64,000 nucleotides of DNA from Maritimibacter fusiformis (GTDB taxonomy: Bacteria > Pseudomonadota > Alphaproteobacteria > Rhodobacterales > Rhodobacteraceae): positions 372,001-436,000 of the forward strand of contig NZ_VSIY01000015.1 of the NCBI RefSeq assembly GCF_008086115.1, written 5' to 3'. The notes under the pieces were generated by a model, which saw only the letters and a program-made list of their open reading frames with translations, was not told the DNA's origin and ran no database searches. Each line of letters opens with the position of its first letter. Within the stretch, counting starts at the first letter, position 1. Of this stretch, positions 27,034-36,145 are shown one piece after another. The position numbers and the translations under genes were made by a program.

Positions 27034-27786
27034 TCAGAAGTAACTGCGCACCAGCGCGCCCGAGATCAGCGTCCAGCCATCGGCGACGACGAAGAACGCC
27101 AGCTTGAACGGCAGTGACACGATCGCGGGCGGGACCATCATCATGCCCATCGACATCAAGACCGCCCCGACGACCAAGTCGATGATCAGGAACGGCAGGT
27201 AGATCAGAAACCCGATCTGGAAGGCGCGCGAAACTTCGCTGAGCAGGAACGACGGCACCAGGACCGACATCGGAGAGTCGGCACCGGGGCCAGGCGCGAA
27301 CGTGGTGTCGCGCAGGGCGGCGAGCGATTCGAAGGTCGCCGGGTCGACCCGCCCGGCCATGAACACCCGAAACGGCGCGAGCGCGGCCATGAACGCCTCT
27401 TCCAGCGGCATCTCGCCGTTGGAAAACGGCTCGGCGCCGTTGGTCCAGGCCTCCGTCAGCACCGGCTCCATCACGAAATAGGTGAGAAACAGCGCCAGTG
27501 AGACGATCAGCATGTTCGGCGGCGACTGCTGCAGCCCGATCGCCTGGCGCAAGATCGACAGCACCGTGACGATGAAGGGAAAGCAGGTGATCATCACCGC
27601 GAGCCCCGGCACCAGGCTGATCAGGGTGATCAGCACGATAAGCTGGATCGAACGCGTCGCCAGGCTTTCGCCGCCATCGAACGAGATCGAAACGTCCTGC
27701 GCGACCGCAGGGGCGGAGGCGACGAGCAGGATCGTGGTTAACGCGATCAGCCAAACGGGGACCGGGAATTGAGGGTGCACTCGCAT
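27034..27786 (-). CDS. fliP: Flagellar export gate protein FliP
   Basis: This 250-residue core subunit of the export gate has a cleavable signal ('ALTTILLVASAPAVAQ') and four membrane segments. The family motif 'RQAIGLQQSPPNMLIVSLALFLT' and 'LLSEVSRAFQIGFLIYLPFLIIDLVV' are clear. It is the last gene of the leftward operon fliF-fliH-fliN-fliP and starts 3 bases after the fliN stop. Confidence 0.96.
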   Translation of the reverse strand: MRVHPQFPVPVWLIALTTILLVASAPAVAQDVSISFDGGESLATRSIQLIVLITLISLVPGLAVMITCFPFIVTVLSILRQAIGLQQSPPNMLIVSLALFLTYFVMEPVLTEAWTNGAEPFSNGEMPLEEAFMAALAPFRVFMAGRVDPATFESLAALRDTTFAPGPGADSPMSVLVPSFLLSEVSRAFQIGFLIYLPFLIIDLVVGAVLMSMGMMMVPPAIVSLPFKLAFFVVADGWTLISGALVRSYF

Positions 27787-27789
27787 CGG

Positions 27790-28071
27790 TCAGAGCCCGG
27801 GCTTGAGGTCGGCCACCTCGGTCAGGCGAACGGCGAGCTGACCGGCGGCCTCGCCGTCCAGCTCTTCCAACTCGCCCCGCGCCACCAGCTTGTCGCCGAT
27901 GAACAATTCGACCGGGTCGGTAACCTTGCGATCCAGCTCCAGCACCGAGTTTTGTGCCAGGCGGAGCAGGTCGCGCACCAGTGGGCGCGCCTTGCCGACC
28001 GAGACCACGATCTCGATCGGGACCTGGGTGAACGGGTTGCTCTCGGCCGGGGTGTTGCGGGCATCATCCAT
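27790..28071 (-). CDS. fliN: Flagellar motor switch protein FliN
   Basis: This 93-residue C-ring protein consists of the SpoA domain only: 'VPIEIVVSVGKARPLVRDLLRLAQNSVLELDR' and 'PVELFIGDKLVARGEL' match FliN. The start at 28071 overlaps fliH by 8 bases. FliG and FliM, its usual partners, are not encoded in this window. Confidence 0.93.
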   Translation of the reverse strand: MDDARNTPAESNPFTQVPIEIVVSVGKARPLVRDLLRLAQNSVLELDRKVTDPVELFIGDKLVARGELEELDGEAAGQLAVRLTEVADLKPGL

Positions 28072-28693
28072 GTTGGAAAGCCTTTTCGTTGAGTTGGTAA
28101 AGACTGCCGATCGCGGCACCAATCCGGTCGACCGCTTCGGTGAAGTCGATCTGCCGTTCGAGCGCGCCGGAGCGCAAGTAGACCTGACCCTCGGCCAGGG
28201 TCGGTTCTTCGACCAGGGTGAATGGAACCGTGTCGGAGCGGGCCAGCATTTCCTCGACCACCGGACGGTTCGCGGGGCTGACCACGACTTCGATCGGGTT
28301 GCCGGCCGCCGCTGTTGCGAGCGGCAGAAGCTCTTCGACGATGGTCTGGCCGATGGTTTCGGAGACCAACCGCGGCAATACGCGTTCGACCATGCCGGTC
28401 AGGAGCGGTTCCAGCGCCTGCATCACATGGGCGCGCGCCTCGTGAAAGGTGAAGCCCAGATCCTGCAGGTTGCGCGCGAACTCGGCGCCGATGCGGCTCT
28501 GATCTTCGGCCTCGGCGCGCGCGGCATCATCCCAGCCGGCGCGGTAGCCGGCCTCGTAGCCCTCCAGGCGCGCGGCCTCGGCGTCGGCCTGACTGGCCGG
28601 GGCCGGCGACGCGGCGCCGGTTGCGCGCGGCGCGGCCTCGTGGCTGGCGGCGAAGGCCGAGAAATCCTCGAGGTTCAGGCGTGCCGAGGTCAC
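28064..28693 (-). CDS. fliH: Flagellar assembly protein FliH
   Basis: This protein of 209 residues is placed as FliH, the regulator of the export ATPase FliI, from position between fliF and fliN and from its features: an alanine/glutamate-rich N-terminus with 'GYEAGYRAGWDDAARAEAED' (a G-xxx-G-like stretch as in FliH), and a C-terminal FliH/HrpE-like domain ending 'DFTEAVDRIGAAIGSL'. The GTG at 28693 is chosen because it overlaps the fliF stop in GTGA; an upstream start inside fliF would be possible but lacks a site. Sequence similarity to FliH is weak, so the call leans on context. Confidence 0.78.
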   Translation of the reverse strand: MTSARLNLEDFSAFAASHEAAPRATGAASPAPASQADAEAARLEGYEAGYRAGWDDAARAEAEDQSRIGAEFARNLQDLGFTFHEARAHVMQALEPLLTGMVERVLPRLVSETIGQTIVEELLPLATAAAGNPIEVVVSPANRPVVEEMLARSDTVPFTLVEEPTLAEGQVYLRSGALERQIDFTEAVDRIGAAIGSLYQLNEKAFQHG

Positions 28694-30336
28694 GCGTTTT
28701 CTCCGGCTTCGTCTTCCATCCAACCGCGCAGAATTTCCACCGTTTCGGTTTGACGCTCGGCGATCAGCGCCCGCAACCTGTCGACCGGGTCGGCGGCGTT
28801 GCCGTTGCCGGGCACAGCAAGGTCGGTGCCCTTGCCCGGGTTGAAGTCGGACACGACCGCCATGTCGGACCCGGTCGGGAAGCTGCCGTCGTCGATCTCG
28901 CCGGTCAGGGCGGGCAGGTCTGGCGCGTTGGCGCGGGGCGCCGGGTCCGGCGGCGCCAGCATGGTGGGGTCGGCCGAGTTGCGGCTGGCCAGGATCGGGC
29001 GCACCACGAACAATCCGAGGATCAGGGCGACCAGCGCGAGGGCGCCGATCCGGGCCAGAGCTATCGCGTCGAGGGCGCGGCCCGCGAAGAACCCGGATTG
29101 CGCCGCGGTTCCGGCTTCGGCGACCGGTTCGAACTGCATCGACTTGATCGTGATCGAGTCGCCACGTGCCTCGTCCAGACCCACCGCCGAGGCCACCAGG
29201 TCGCGCAGGGCGACAAGCTCATCTTCGGGGCGCGGTGACCAGGTGGCAGCGCCGGCGGCGTCCACGCCTTCCAACCCGTCGACCAGGACCGCGACCGTGA
29301 TGCGGCGGATGGCGCCGGGGCCGCGCTGCACCTCGCGCGTCAGTTCCGACACTTCGTAGTTGGTCCGCTCGCGCGTGCCGGTGTCGTTGGACCGCGATTC
29401 GCCGTCGCCCGCGGCACCATCGCCGGCGGGCAGGTTCGAGGCGACGGTCACGGCCCCGGCGCGGCTGTCGGTGGCCGAGGTGCTGGTTTCCTCCACCTCG
29501 GTCGAGATCGCCACCCGGCTGTCGGGATCGAGCGTGCGTTCGACGATGGTTTCGCTTTCCATCGCGGTATCGACGGTCACCTCGACCACCGCGTTGCCAA
29601 AGCCGACGCGGGCTTCGAGCAGCCGCTCGACACTGCGTTTCAACGCTTCGGCCCGGTCGCTGCCGTCTAGCCTGGCACCGGCGGATTCGTCCCCCGACAG
29701 CACCAGGCCATGCACCGCGTCGATCACCGAGACATCCTCGGGCGCCAGCCCCGGCACCGCCGAGGCGACGAGGTATTTCAACGCCCGCGCCTGGGCTGGA
29801 CCCAGCCCGTCGCCGCCGGTCGTGACGGTGACCGACCCGGTCGGCGCGGCGCGCGCGCGCAAGCCATTGGCGCTGGTCGCCGCGATATGGACCCGCGCCG
29901 CTTCGATCCTGGGCGACGCGACAATGGTGCGCGCCAACTCGCCTTCTTTCGCGCGCCAGTATGCGGCGTCGAACATCTGCGACGTGGTGCCGAATCCCGA
30001 CAGCGAGTCGAGCAGCTCGTAACCGCGCGACGAGTTGGCCGGAAGCCCTTCGGCGGCAAGGGTCATGCGCAATTCGTCGCGCCGGGCGGTTTCGACATAG
30101 ATCGCGCCGCCACGCACCTCGTGCACCGCGCCGCGCGCTTCGAGCGCGGTGACGATCTCGCCGGCCGCCCCCGGTTCCAGCCCGGCATAGAGAAGCGCCA
30201 TCGTCGGTTGCGCGGCCATGCGCGCGAGGCCCAGCACGGCGGCGAACATCGCCACGGTGGCGGCGACGACGATGATCCGTTTGCGCATGTCCAGCGCGTG
30301 CCAAATCGTCAGGATCTGTTGCAAGGGCGGCTCCAT
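28690..30336 (-). CDS. fliF: Flagellar MS-ring protein FliF
   Basis: This 548-residue membrane protein forms the base ring. It has an N-terminal membrane segment (about 20-40), the RBM domains with 'LLYAGLEPGAAGEIVTALEARG' and 'RVHIAATSANGLRAR', and 'ALKYLVASAVPGLAPEDVSVIDA', then a second membrane helix near 440-460 and a C-terminal tail ('ERQTETVEILRGWMED') that would bind FliG. It heads the leftward operon and is divergent from fliL over 109 bases with a CtrA-like box. The ribosome site is weak. Confidence 0.95.
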   Translation of the reverse strand: MEPPLQQILTIWHALDMRKRIIVVAATVAMFAAVLGLARMAAQPTMALLYAGLEPGAAGEIVTALEARGAVHEVRGGAIYVETARRDELRMTLAAEGLPANSSRGYELLDSLSGFGTTSQMFDAAYWRAKEGELARTIVASPRIEAARVHIAATSANGLRARAAPTGSVTVTTGGDGLGPAQARALKYLVASAVPGLAPEDVSVIDAVHGLVLSGDESAGARLDGSDRAEALKRSVERLLEARVGFGNAVVEVTVDTAMESETIVERTLDPDSRVAISTEVEETSTSATDSRAGAVTVASNLPAGDGAAGDGESRSNDTGTRERTNYEVSELTREVQRGPGAIRRITVAVLVDGLEGVDAAGAATWSPRPEDELVALRDLVASAVGLDEARGDSITIKSMQFEPVAEAGTAAQSGFFAGRALDAIALARIGALALVALILGLFVVRPILASRNSADPTMLAPPDPAPRANAPDLPALTGEIDDGSFPTGSDMAVVSDFNPGKGTDLAVPGNGNAADPVDRLRALIAERQTETVEILRGWMEDEAGENA

Positions 30337-30384
30337 TCCCGGCGGGCTTCTGCCCGTCTGCGAGTCACCTTGGACCGCATGCCC

Positions 30385-30400
30385 TTAAGATTCGGTTAGC
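30385..30400. promoter_or_regulatory. CtrA-like box between fliF and fliL
   Basis: TTAA-GATTCGG-TTAGC matches TTAA-N7-TTAAC with one mismatch. It sits near the middle of the 109-base divergent gap, 49 bases from fliF and 46 from fliL. The box is nearly symmetric, so it could serve both directions. Confidence 0.5.
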
Positions 30401-30445
30401 CCCTGTCGGCGTATAAGCGATTCGAAGAAAACAGACGGGCAAGAC

Positions 30446-30943
30446 ATGTCGGATGCGCAAACGGATACGGACGCAGCCAAGGCACCGAAAAAACCGGGCA
30501 AGGCGGGGTTGCTGATCGGGCTGGTCCTGGCCTTGGCGCTGGGCGGTGGCGGATTCTATGCCGTCTATTCCGGCCTGATCCTTGGCGCGCCGGCGGACGA
30601 TTCGCATGGGGCCGACAGCCCCGGCCCGATCGAGGATCTGCCACCGGTGGCCTTCGTGTCGCTCGAGCCGCTGGTGGTCTCGGTCGGCGATTCGGCCGCC
30701 AACCGGCACCTGCGGTTTCGCGCCGCGCTCGAGGTCGAACCAGGGCATGAGAGTGAGGTGACCAAGGTGATCCCGCGCGTCGTGGACGTGTTGAATTCCT
30801 ACCTGCGCGCGGTCGAGGTCGCCGATCTCGAGAACCCGAATGCGCTGATCGACCTGCGCGCACAGATGTTGCGACGCATCCAGCTTGTGACCGGTGAAGG
30901 CCGGGTGCGTGACCTGCTGATCATGGAGTTCGTCCTGAACTGA
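30446..30943 (+). CDS. fliL: Flagellar basal-body protein FliL
   Basis: This 165-residue inner-membrane protein has a short charged cytoplasmic N-terminus, one membrane helix ('AGLLIGLVLALALGGGGFYAVY', about 20-41) and a periplasmic stomatin-like domain with 'VAFVSLEPLVVSV' and 'LRFRAALEVEPGHE', ending 'DLLIMEFVLN' as in FliL. FliL surrounds and stabilises the stator. It starts the rightward block that runs through motA to flhB. A second, more divergent FliL-like gene lies at 40510-41019. Confidence 0.93.
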   Translation: MSDAQTDTDAAKAPKKPGKAGLLIGLVLALALGGGGFYAVYSGLILGAPADDSHGADSPGPIEDLPPVAFVSLEPLVVSVGDSAANRHLRFRAALEVEPGHESEVTKVIPRVVDVLNSYLRAVEVADLENPNALIDLRAQMLRRIQLVTGEGRVRDLLIMEFVLN

Positions 30944-30961
30944 CGGACAAGGAGGACCAGA

Positions 30962-31372
30962 ATGGACCAGATCCTGACGATGATATCCGACATCCTGCTG
31001 GGCGCGGGCGCGCTGGGCGCGGCGCTCTATTGCATCGTGCTGGCGCGGCGGCTCAAGCGGTTCAACAACCTCGAGAACGGGGTCGGCGGTGCGGTGGCGG
31101 TGCTGTCGGCGCAGGTCGATGACATGACCCGAACGCTCGACCGGGCGCGCACGGCGGCGGCGCAATCGGCCGACACCCTGACCAGGTTGACCGGGCGCGC
31201 CGAGGCGTCGGCCAGCAAGCTGGAGCTGATGATGGCGTCGCTGCATGACCTTCCCGAGACGGCGCCGACCCCGCTGGCCCGCGACGAGGCCGAACAGGAC
31301 GCGGCCTGGACCGAGGCGGCGAACGAAGCCGCCCAGCCGCTGTTTTCCAGCAAACGCCGGATGGGGGGGTAG
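30962..31372 (+). CDS. Flagellar-cluster membrane protein, DUF6468-like
   Basis: This 136-residue protein has one N-terminal membrane helix ('ILLGAGALGAALYCIVLARRLKRF', about 12-35) followed by a long predicted coiled coil ('LSAQVDDMTRTLDRARTAAAQSADTLTRL', split here as residues 48-76) and a disordered tail. It resembles the DUF6468 family found in alphaproteobacterial flagellar clusters. It is translated between fliL and the MotE-like gene, with gaps of 18 and 3 bases. The function is unknown; co-transcription with stator genes suggests a motor-associated role. Confidence 0.6.
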   Translation: MDQILTMISDILLGAGALGAALYCIVLARRLKRFNNLENGVGGAVAVLSAQVDDMTRTLDRARTAAAQSADTLTRLTGRAEASASKLELMMASLHDLPETAPTPLARDEAEQDAAWTEAANEAAQPLFSSKRRMGG

Positions 31373-31375
31373 CCG

Positions 31376-31975
31376 ATGGCAGAAAAGCCCGGGAAACCCA
31401 AAGGCAAGCGCAGACGTCGCGGCGCCCGCGGCGTGCTCTGGATCATCGCGTTGTGCCTGGCGGCCTCCGGCCTGATCCGGCTCGGCGCCGGCAGCGGCCC
31501 GGCGATCGCCAGCGAGCTTGCGGCCCGCGGCCGGGCTGACGCCGGCGCGGCGGAATGCGCTGGGGACGATGACATTTCCGAGGTGCTCGCGCTTCTCAAG
31601 GAGCGCGAAGGGGCGCTTGACGACCGCGAAGCCACGCTCGCGACGCGAATGCAGGCATTGGCGGTCGCAGAGGAGCAGATCGCGCGCAACATGGCAGCGC
31701 TGGAACAGGCCGAGGCCTCGCTTTCGGCAACGATGGCGCTGGCCTCGACCGCCGCCGAGGACGACCTGACGCGGCTGACAGCGGTCTACGAGAACATGAA
31801 ACCCAAGGAGGCGGCCGAGGTCTTCGCCGCGATGGACCCGAAATTCGCCGCCGGGTTCCTGGGCCGGATGCGGGCCGACGCGGCTGCCGCGATCATGGCC
31901 GGCCTCACGCCGGATGCGGCCTACGCGATCAGCGTCCTTCTGGCCGGGCGCAATGCCGAAGTGCCGACCGAATAG
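31376..31975 (+). CDS. MotE-like protein (MgtE-N-like domain)
   Basis: This 199-residue protein has a basic N-terminus, one membrane helix (about 19-36), a periplasmic coiled coil (about 70-125) and a C-terminal domain like MgtE_N ('YENMKPKEAAEVFAAMDPKFAAGFLGRM'). That architecture matches MotE of rhizobia, a periplasmic chaperone required for the motor protein MotC. It lies just before motA. If the parallel holds, its client would be a periplasmic motor protein, and the 777-residue product of the gene after motA is the obvious candidate; this is inference. Confidence 0.75.
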   Translation: MAEKPGKPKGKRRRRGARGVLWIIALCLAASGLIRLGAGSGPAIASELAARGRADAGAAECAGDDDISEVLALLKEREGALDDREATLATRMQALAVAEEQIARNMAALEQAEASLSATMALASTAAEDDLTRLTAVYENMKPKEAAEVFAAMDPKFAAGFLGRMRADAAAAIMAGLTPDAAYAISVLLAGRNAEVPTE

Positions 31976-32049
31976 GCCCGGAAATGGCAGCGGTTTCTTA
32001 ACGCCTTTGGCGCAGGATGATCCCGAAACGGGACGGGCAGGAGAATGCG

Positions 32050-32919
32050 GTGATCGGATTTGTCGGCATAGCGATGATCTTCGTGATGGTGTTCGGCGGC
32101 TACCTTGCCGCCGGCGGCCATCTCGACATCATCCTCAAATCCCTGCCGTTCGAGTTCACCATGATCGGTGGCGCGGCGGCTGGCGCCTACGTGATTTCCA
32201 ACGATATCCCGGCGATCAAGCAAACCTTCAAGGACATCGGCAAGGTGTTCAACGGCCCGCGCTGGAAACCGTCCGATTACAAGGACTTGCTCTGCCTTCT
32301 GTTCGAATTGATCCGGCAGGCGCGACAGGATGCCGTGGCGCTCGAAGAGCATATCGAGAACCCGGGCGAAAGCGGGATTTTCGCCCGCTACCCGCGCATC
32401 CTCGAGGACCGCGAGGCGGTCGACCTGATCTGCGACACGCTGCGGTCGGCGTCGATGAACTACGACGATCCGCACCAGGTGGAAGAGGTGCTGGAAAAGC
32501 GAATCGAAGCCAACCTTCACCACGCCCTGCATTCCAGTCACGGGCTTCAGACCATCGCCGATGGATTGCCGGCGCTGGGCATTGTCGCGGCCGTGCTCGG
32601 GGTGATCAAGACGATGGGGTCGATCGACCAGCCACCGGAAATCCTTGGGAAAATGATCGGCGGTGCACTGGTCGGCACGTTTCTGGGGGTCTTCCTTGCG
32701 TATGGGCTGGTCGGCCCGTTCGCGACCAAGGTCAAAACCGTGGTCGAGGAGGATGCACATTTCTATCAGCTGATCCGCGAGGTTCTGGTCGCCAACCTCT
32801 ACAGCCACGCCACCAACATCTGCATCGAGGTCGGGCGGCAGAATACCCCCAGCCACATCCGCCCGAGTTTCTTCGAGCTTGAGGACGCGCTCAAAGAGGT
32901 CAAGAAGGACGCCGCATGA
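32050..32919 (+). CDS. motA: Flagellar motor stator protein MotA
   Basis: This 289-residue protein forms the ion channel with MotB. It has four membrane segments (about 1-22, 32-52, 168-190, 200-222); 'DGLPALGIVAAVLGVIKTMGSI' holds the conserved proline, and the cytoplasmic loop with 'REAVDLICDTLR' interacts with FliG. The GTG at 32050 is chosen because AGGAG lies 6 bases upstream and the protein then starts 'IGFVGI', as in other MotA proteins. Its stop overlaps the next start in ATGA. Confidence 0.95.
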   Translation: MIGFVGIAMIFVMVFGGYLAAGGHLDIILKSLPFEFTMIGGAAAGAYVISNDIPAIKQTFKDIGKVFNGPRWKPSDYKDLLCLLFELIRQARQDAVALEEHIENPGESGIFARYPRILEDREAVDLICDTLRSASMNYDDPHQVEEVLEKRIEANLHHALHSSHGLQTIADGLPALGIVAAVLGVIKTMGSIDQPPEILGKMIGGALVGTFLGVFLAYGLVGPFATKVKTVVEEDAHFYQLIREVLVANLYSHATNICIEVGRQNTPSHIRPSFFELEDALKEVKKDAA

Positions 32920-35249
32920 TCCGGCTGGTCGCCCTGGTTTTTGCGTTGCTCACTCCGGTGCCGGGCGTGGCGCAACAGGTGCTGGTGCTCGGTGGCGAGC
33001 ACGAGGATTTCACCCGGCTGGTCATCGACACCGACGTTGCGGCCGATTGGGTCTTTGGCCGGGTCGACGGCGGCTTCGAATTCCGCCCCGGTCGGTCGGA
33101 CATCACCTACGATCTTCGCCGCGCCTTCGACCGCATCCCGCGCACGCGAATAGCCGAGATGGAGGATCGCGGCGGCGGGCGGCTGTTTCTCTCGGTAGAC
33201 TGTGCCTGCCACGGCGATGCGTTCGACCTGCGCGGCGGGCGAGTCGTGCTGGATATTAAGGACGGAACGGCCTCGGCCTCCGCGGCGCAGTTCCAGGCAA
33301 CCTTGCCTGCCGCGGCTTTGCCAACACTGGCCGAAACCACGGCCCCTGCGGTTGCGGTGGCGGTGGGCGACCGGGCGGGCTTGCCGCTGATCGCACCAGA
33401 ATCCCCCCGTGACGCCGGACCTGAATTGCGGTTTCTGCCGCCGGGCGGGGTTGTTGCCGCCGAGGCCGGACCGATACGACCGATCGAGATCTCGTTGCCG
33501 GACCCGCCGGTGACGATGGCAGCCCCTGATCCAAGGGTCACGGAAACAGAAACCGCCCTTCTCGAACAGATCGCACGGGCGGCCGCGCAGGGTCTGGTCG
33601 AGGCGGACATGAGCACCATGCAAGACGAGATCGCAGCAGCCACCCATCCGCTGGGCGAGCCTCCGACCGCGCGCCCCGAATTGCCCCCGGCCCCGGTCCC
33701 ACCGCCGCCGGTTTCGGCCCGCGATCATGTCGCCGTCACCACCAGCCTGGACCGCGCCGCTGGCGGTCGGGCGGAAACCGAGGATGGCGGAGCCTGTATC
33801 GACCCCGCGCTTCTTGCGCTGGAGACGTGGGGCGCCCCGGTCGAGAACGGAACCGAAATCGGTGCGTATCGCGCGCGATTGCTGGGCGAATTCGACATCG
33901 CCAATGGCGAAGGGGTCACCGAACTGGCGCGCTACTATGTCTTTATCGGGTTCGGCGCCGAGGCCTTGGCGGTGATCCGGCGCCATCCCGATGACGTGGT
34001 TCGCGCCGACCTGCTTGCCGCCATGGCGCAGATCATGGACCACGGGCACGCCGATGCGGACGGCCCTTTGGCCGGGCAGGCGGAGTGCGACGGCGCAACC
34101 GCGCTCTGGGCGGTGCTGGCCGCGAAACGCCTGGACGTGGGGCAACCGATCAACCGGCGCGCCGTCCTGCTGTCATTCGGTGCCTTGTCCGCGCAACACC
34201 GCCGGCACCTCGGGCCGATCCTGGCGCAGAAGTTCCTGGACATCGGCGACACCGAGACGGCGGCCGCGATCCGCAGCGCCTCTGAACGAGGCGCCCCGAC
34301 CCCGACCCCGGCCCTCGGTCTTGTGTCGGCCCGGCTGGCACGGGCGACCGGCGATGCCGAGGCGGCTGACACCCATCTGGATGCGCTGATCGAGGATGGC
34401 TCCGGCGTTTTGCCGGAGGCGCTGTTGGAGCGGGTGGAGACAACGCTCTCGCGCGGCGAAGTGGTGCCCGAGGCGACCATTGACCTGATCGAAAGCCTCG
34501 AGTTCGAGCGCCGCGGCAGCGCCGCTGGGCGCCAACTGCGGGCGGCGCGCCTGGAGGCGCTTGCCTCGGCGTCGCGATTCGATGAGGCGTTCGCGCTTCT
34601 TGCGCAATCGTCCGGAGGCAATGACCTTCCCGCCGGCCGGCACGAGGACCTGACCGACAGGCTGACCCGGAAGCTGGCGTCGGATGCGTCAGACGCCACG
34701 TTCCTTCGACAAGTGGTCGCATTGAATGCGAAAACCACGCCGCTTGAGGCCGAGACGCGGCGCGCGGTTGCCGCGCGGCTGATTGACCTCGGCTTCACCG
34801 ATCGCGCGCGCGGCCTGCTCGACGGCGGCAGCGCGTTGCCGGAGCCGGAGGACAGGTTGCTTTATGCCCGTGTCGCTTTGCGCGAGGGCAAGCCGAAGGT
34901 CGCGGTCGGTTATCTTGCCGGCCTGGACGGAGCGGCCGCGCAGCGACTGCGTGCCGAGGCGATGGCGGCGGCGTCCGATCATCTCGGGGCGGCATCCGAA
35001 TATGAAGAGCTAGGCGACGCCGCCGCCGAAACCGAAACCGCCTGGCTTGGCGGGTTGTGGGATCGGCTCGCGGATCTCGAGGGTGAACCCCGTGCCGCGG
35101 CGGCACGCCTGATGTTGCAGGACGGGCCAGACCAGGGTCTTCAGAACGGCCCGCCGCTCGCCCGGTCAAGGGGGCTGGTCGCCGCCAGTGCCGAGGTGCG
35201 CGCCACGTTGCAGCGCATCCTGGATGAGGTACCAGGGCCGCGGGACTGA
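32916..35249 (+). CDS. Secreted 777-residue helical-repeat protein of the flagellar cluster
   Basis: No named family is recognised with certainty. The protein has a signal peptide (about 1-19, 'ALVFALLTPVPGVAQ'). Residues 20-110 ('FTRLVIDTDVAADWVF', 'GGRVVLDIKDG') look like an AMIN-type beta domain, which targets proteins to the periplasm or peptidoglycan. A Pro/Ala-rich stretch follows (115-285). The rest (about 290-777) is made of helical hairpins rich in Ala, Leu and Glu, as in TPR solenoids. It is coupled to motA by a 4-base overlap. A periplasmic scaffold near the stator, analogous to MotC, is a plausible but unproven role. Confidence 0.6.
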   Translation: MIRLVALVFALLTPVPGVAQQVLVLGGEHEDFTRLVIDTDVAADWVFGRVDGGFEFRPGRSDITYDLRRAFDRIPRTRIAEMEDRGGGRLFLSVDCACHGDAFDLRGGRVVLDIKDGTASASAAQFQATLPAAALPTLAETTAPAVAVAVGDRAGLPLIAPESPRDAGPELRFLPPGGVVAAEAGPIRPIEISLPDPPVTMAAPDPRVTETETALLEQIARAAAQGLVEADMSTMQDEIAAATHPLGEPPTARPELPPAPVPPPPVSARDHVAVTTSLDRAAGGRAETEDGGACIDPALLALETWGAPVENGTEIGAYRARLLGEFDIANGEGVTELARYYVFIGFGAEALAVIRRHPDDVVRADLLAAMAQIMDHGHADADGPLAGQAECDGATALWAVLAAKRLDVGQPINRRAVLLSFGALSAQHRRHLGPILAQKFLDIGDTETAAAIRSASERGAPTPTPALGLVSARLARATGDAEAADTHLDALIEDGSGVLPEALLERVETTLSRGEVVPEATIDLIESLEFERRGSAAGRQLRAARLEALASASRFDEAFALLAQSSGGNDLPAGRHEDLTDRLTRKLASDASDATFLRQVVALNAKTTPLEAETRRAVAARLIDLGFTDRARGLLDGGSALPEPEDRLLYARVALREGKPKVAVGYLAGLDGAAAQRLRAEAMAAASDHLGAASEYEELGDAAAETETAWLGGLWDRLADLEGEPRAAAARLMLQDGPDQGLQNGPPLARSRGLVAASAEVRATLQRILDEVPGPRD

Positions 35250-35338
35250 CGGCTGCCCGCTTACCAATTGTCAATACCTGGGCTCTAGACTGGGAGGCGA
35301 CCGCAAGAATGCGGCGGCGCGAGGAGCTGAAATCGCCC

Positions 35339-36136
35339 ATGATCTGGTTTCGTCGGACCAATCCGAGCAGGTGGTCACGCGCCGCAAAGCGTGCGGGGCG
35401 CACCGCGAGGGTTGCCGTGGCCGTGGCGTTCGCACAGATCGCGGTCAACGGGCCAATCATGGCGGCAACCGAGCCGGCGTTGGATCAAGCGGTCATCTGC
35501 GATCAGGCCGCGACCCTGGCCTCGGCACGGACCGGTGTGCCGATATCGGTGATGAAGGCGATCACGCTGACCGAAACCGGCCGCACCCGCGACGGCATCG
35601 CCCGGCCCTGGCCATGGACGGTGAACATGGAAGGCAAGGGCATGTGGTTCGATGACCGGACCGCGGCACTCGCCTATGCCACGGCGCATCATGACCTGGG
35701 CGCGCGCAGTTTCGATATCGGGTGCTTCCAGATCAACTACAAATGGCACCACGAGGCTTTCGCCACGATCGACCAGATGTTCGACCCGGCTGCCAATGCG
35801 CTCTACGCGGCTGGTTTCCTGCAACAGCTCTTTGCCGAAACCGGCGATTGGGAGCTTGCCGCCGGTGCCTACCATTCGCGCACGCCCGACCACGCCGAAC
35901 GCTATCGCGCCCGGTTCGCGTCCTATCGCGCGATGTTTCTGGCCGAGGATGCTCTTCCGCTGCGGGTGACCGCGATCGCGGGCGGGACGGGCGGCGGCGC
36001 CGCGCCCCCGTCGCACGCACGGGTCAACACCTTTCCGCTGCTTCAGGCCGGTGGGGATGCCGCGATCGGCTCGCTGGTTCCGCTGGATGCGCGTGGGGCA
36101 TCCGGCAGTTTGTTCGCGCGCGATGGCGCGGGCTAG
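35339..36136 (+). CDS. Flagellar-cluster lytic transglycosylase (SltF-like)
   Basis: This 265-residue protein has a long basic signal region (about 1-42, cleaved after 'GPIMA') and a lysozyme-like SLT domain with catalytic glutamate E79 in 'AITLTETGRTRDG' and 'SFDIGCFQINYKWHHEAF' around 120-137. It would open the peptidoglycan for rod passage. The flagellar FlgJ of this cluster (50247-50531) has no muramidase domain, so a separate enzyme is needed, as with SltF in Rhodobacter sphaeroides. Start 35339 is a choice between two ATGs; the other is at 35309 with no better ribosome site. Confidence 0.78.
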   Translation: MIWFRRTNPSRWSRAAKRAGRTARVAVAVAFAQIAVNGPIMAATEPALDQAVICDQAATLASARTGVPISVMKAITLTETGRTRDGIARPWPWTVNMEGKGMWFDDRTAALAYATAHHDLGARSFDIGCFQINYKWHHEAFATIDQMFDPAANALYAAGFLQQLFAETGDWELAAGAYHSRTPDHAERYRARFASYRAMFLAEDALPLRVTAIAGGTGGGAAPPSHARVNTFPLLQAGGDAAIGSLVPLDARGASGSLFARDGAG

Positions 36137-36145
36137 GGCGGTGCG

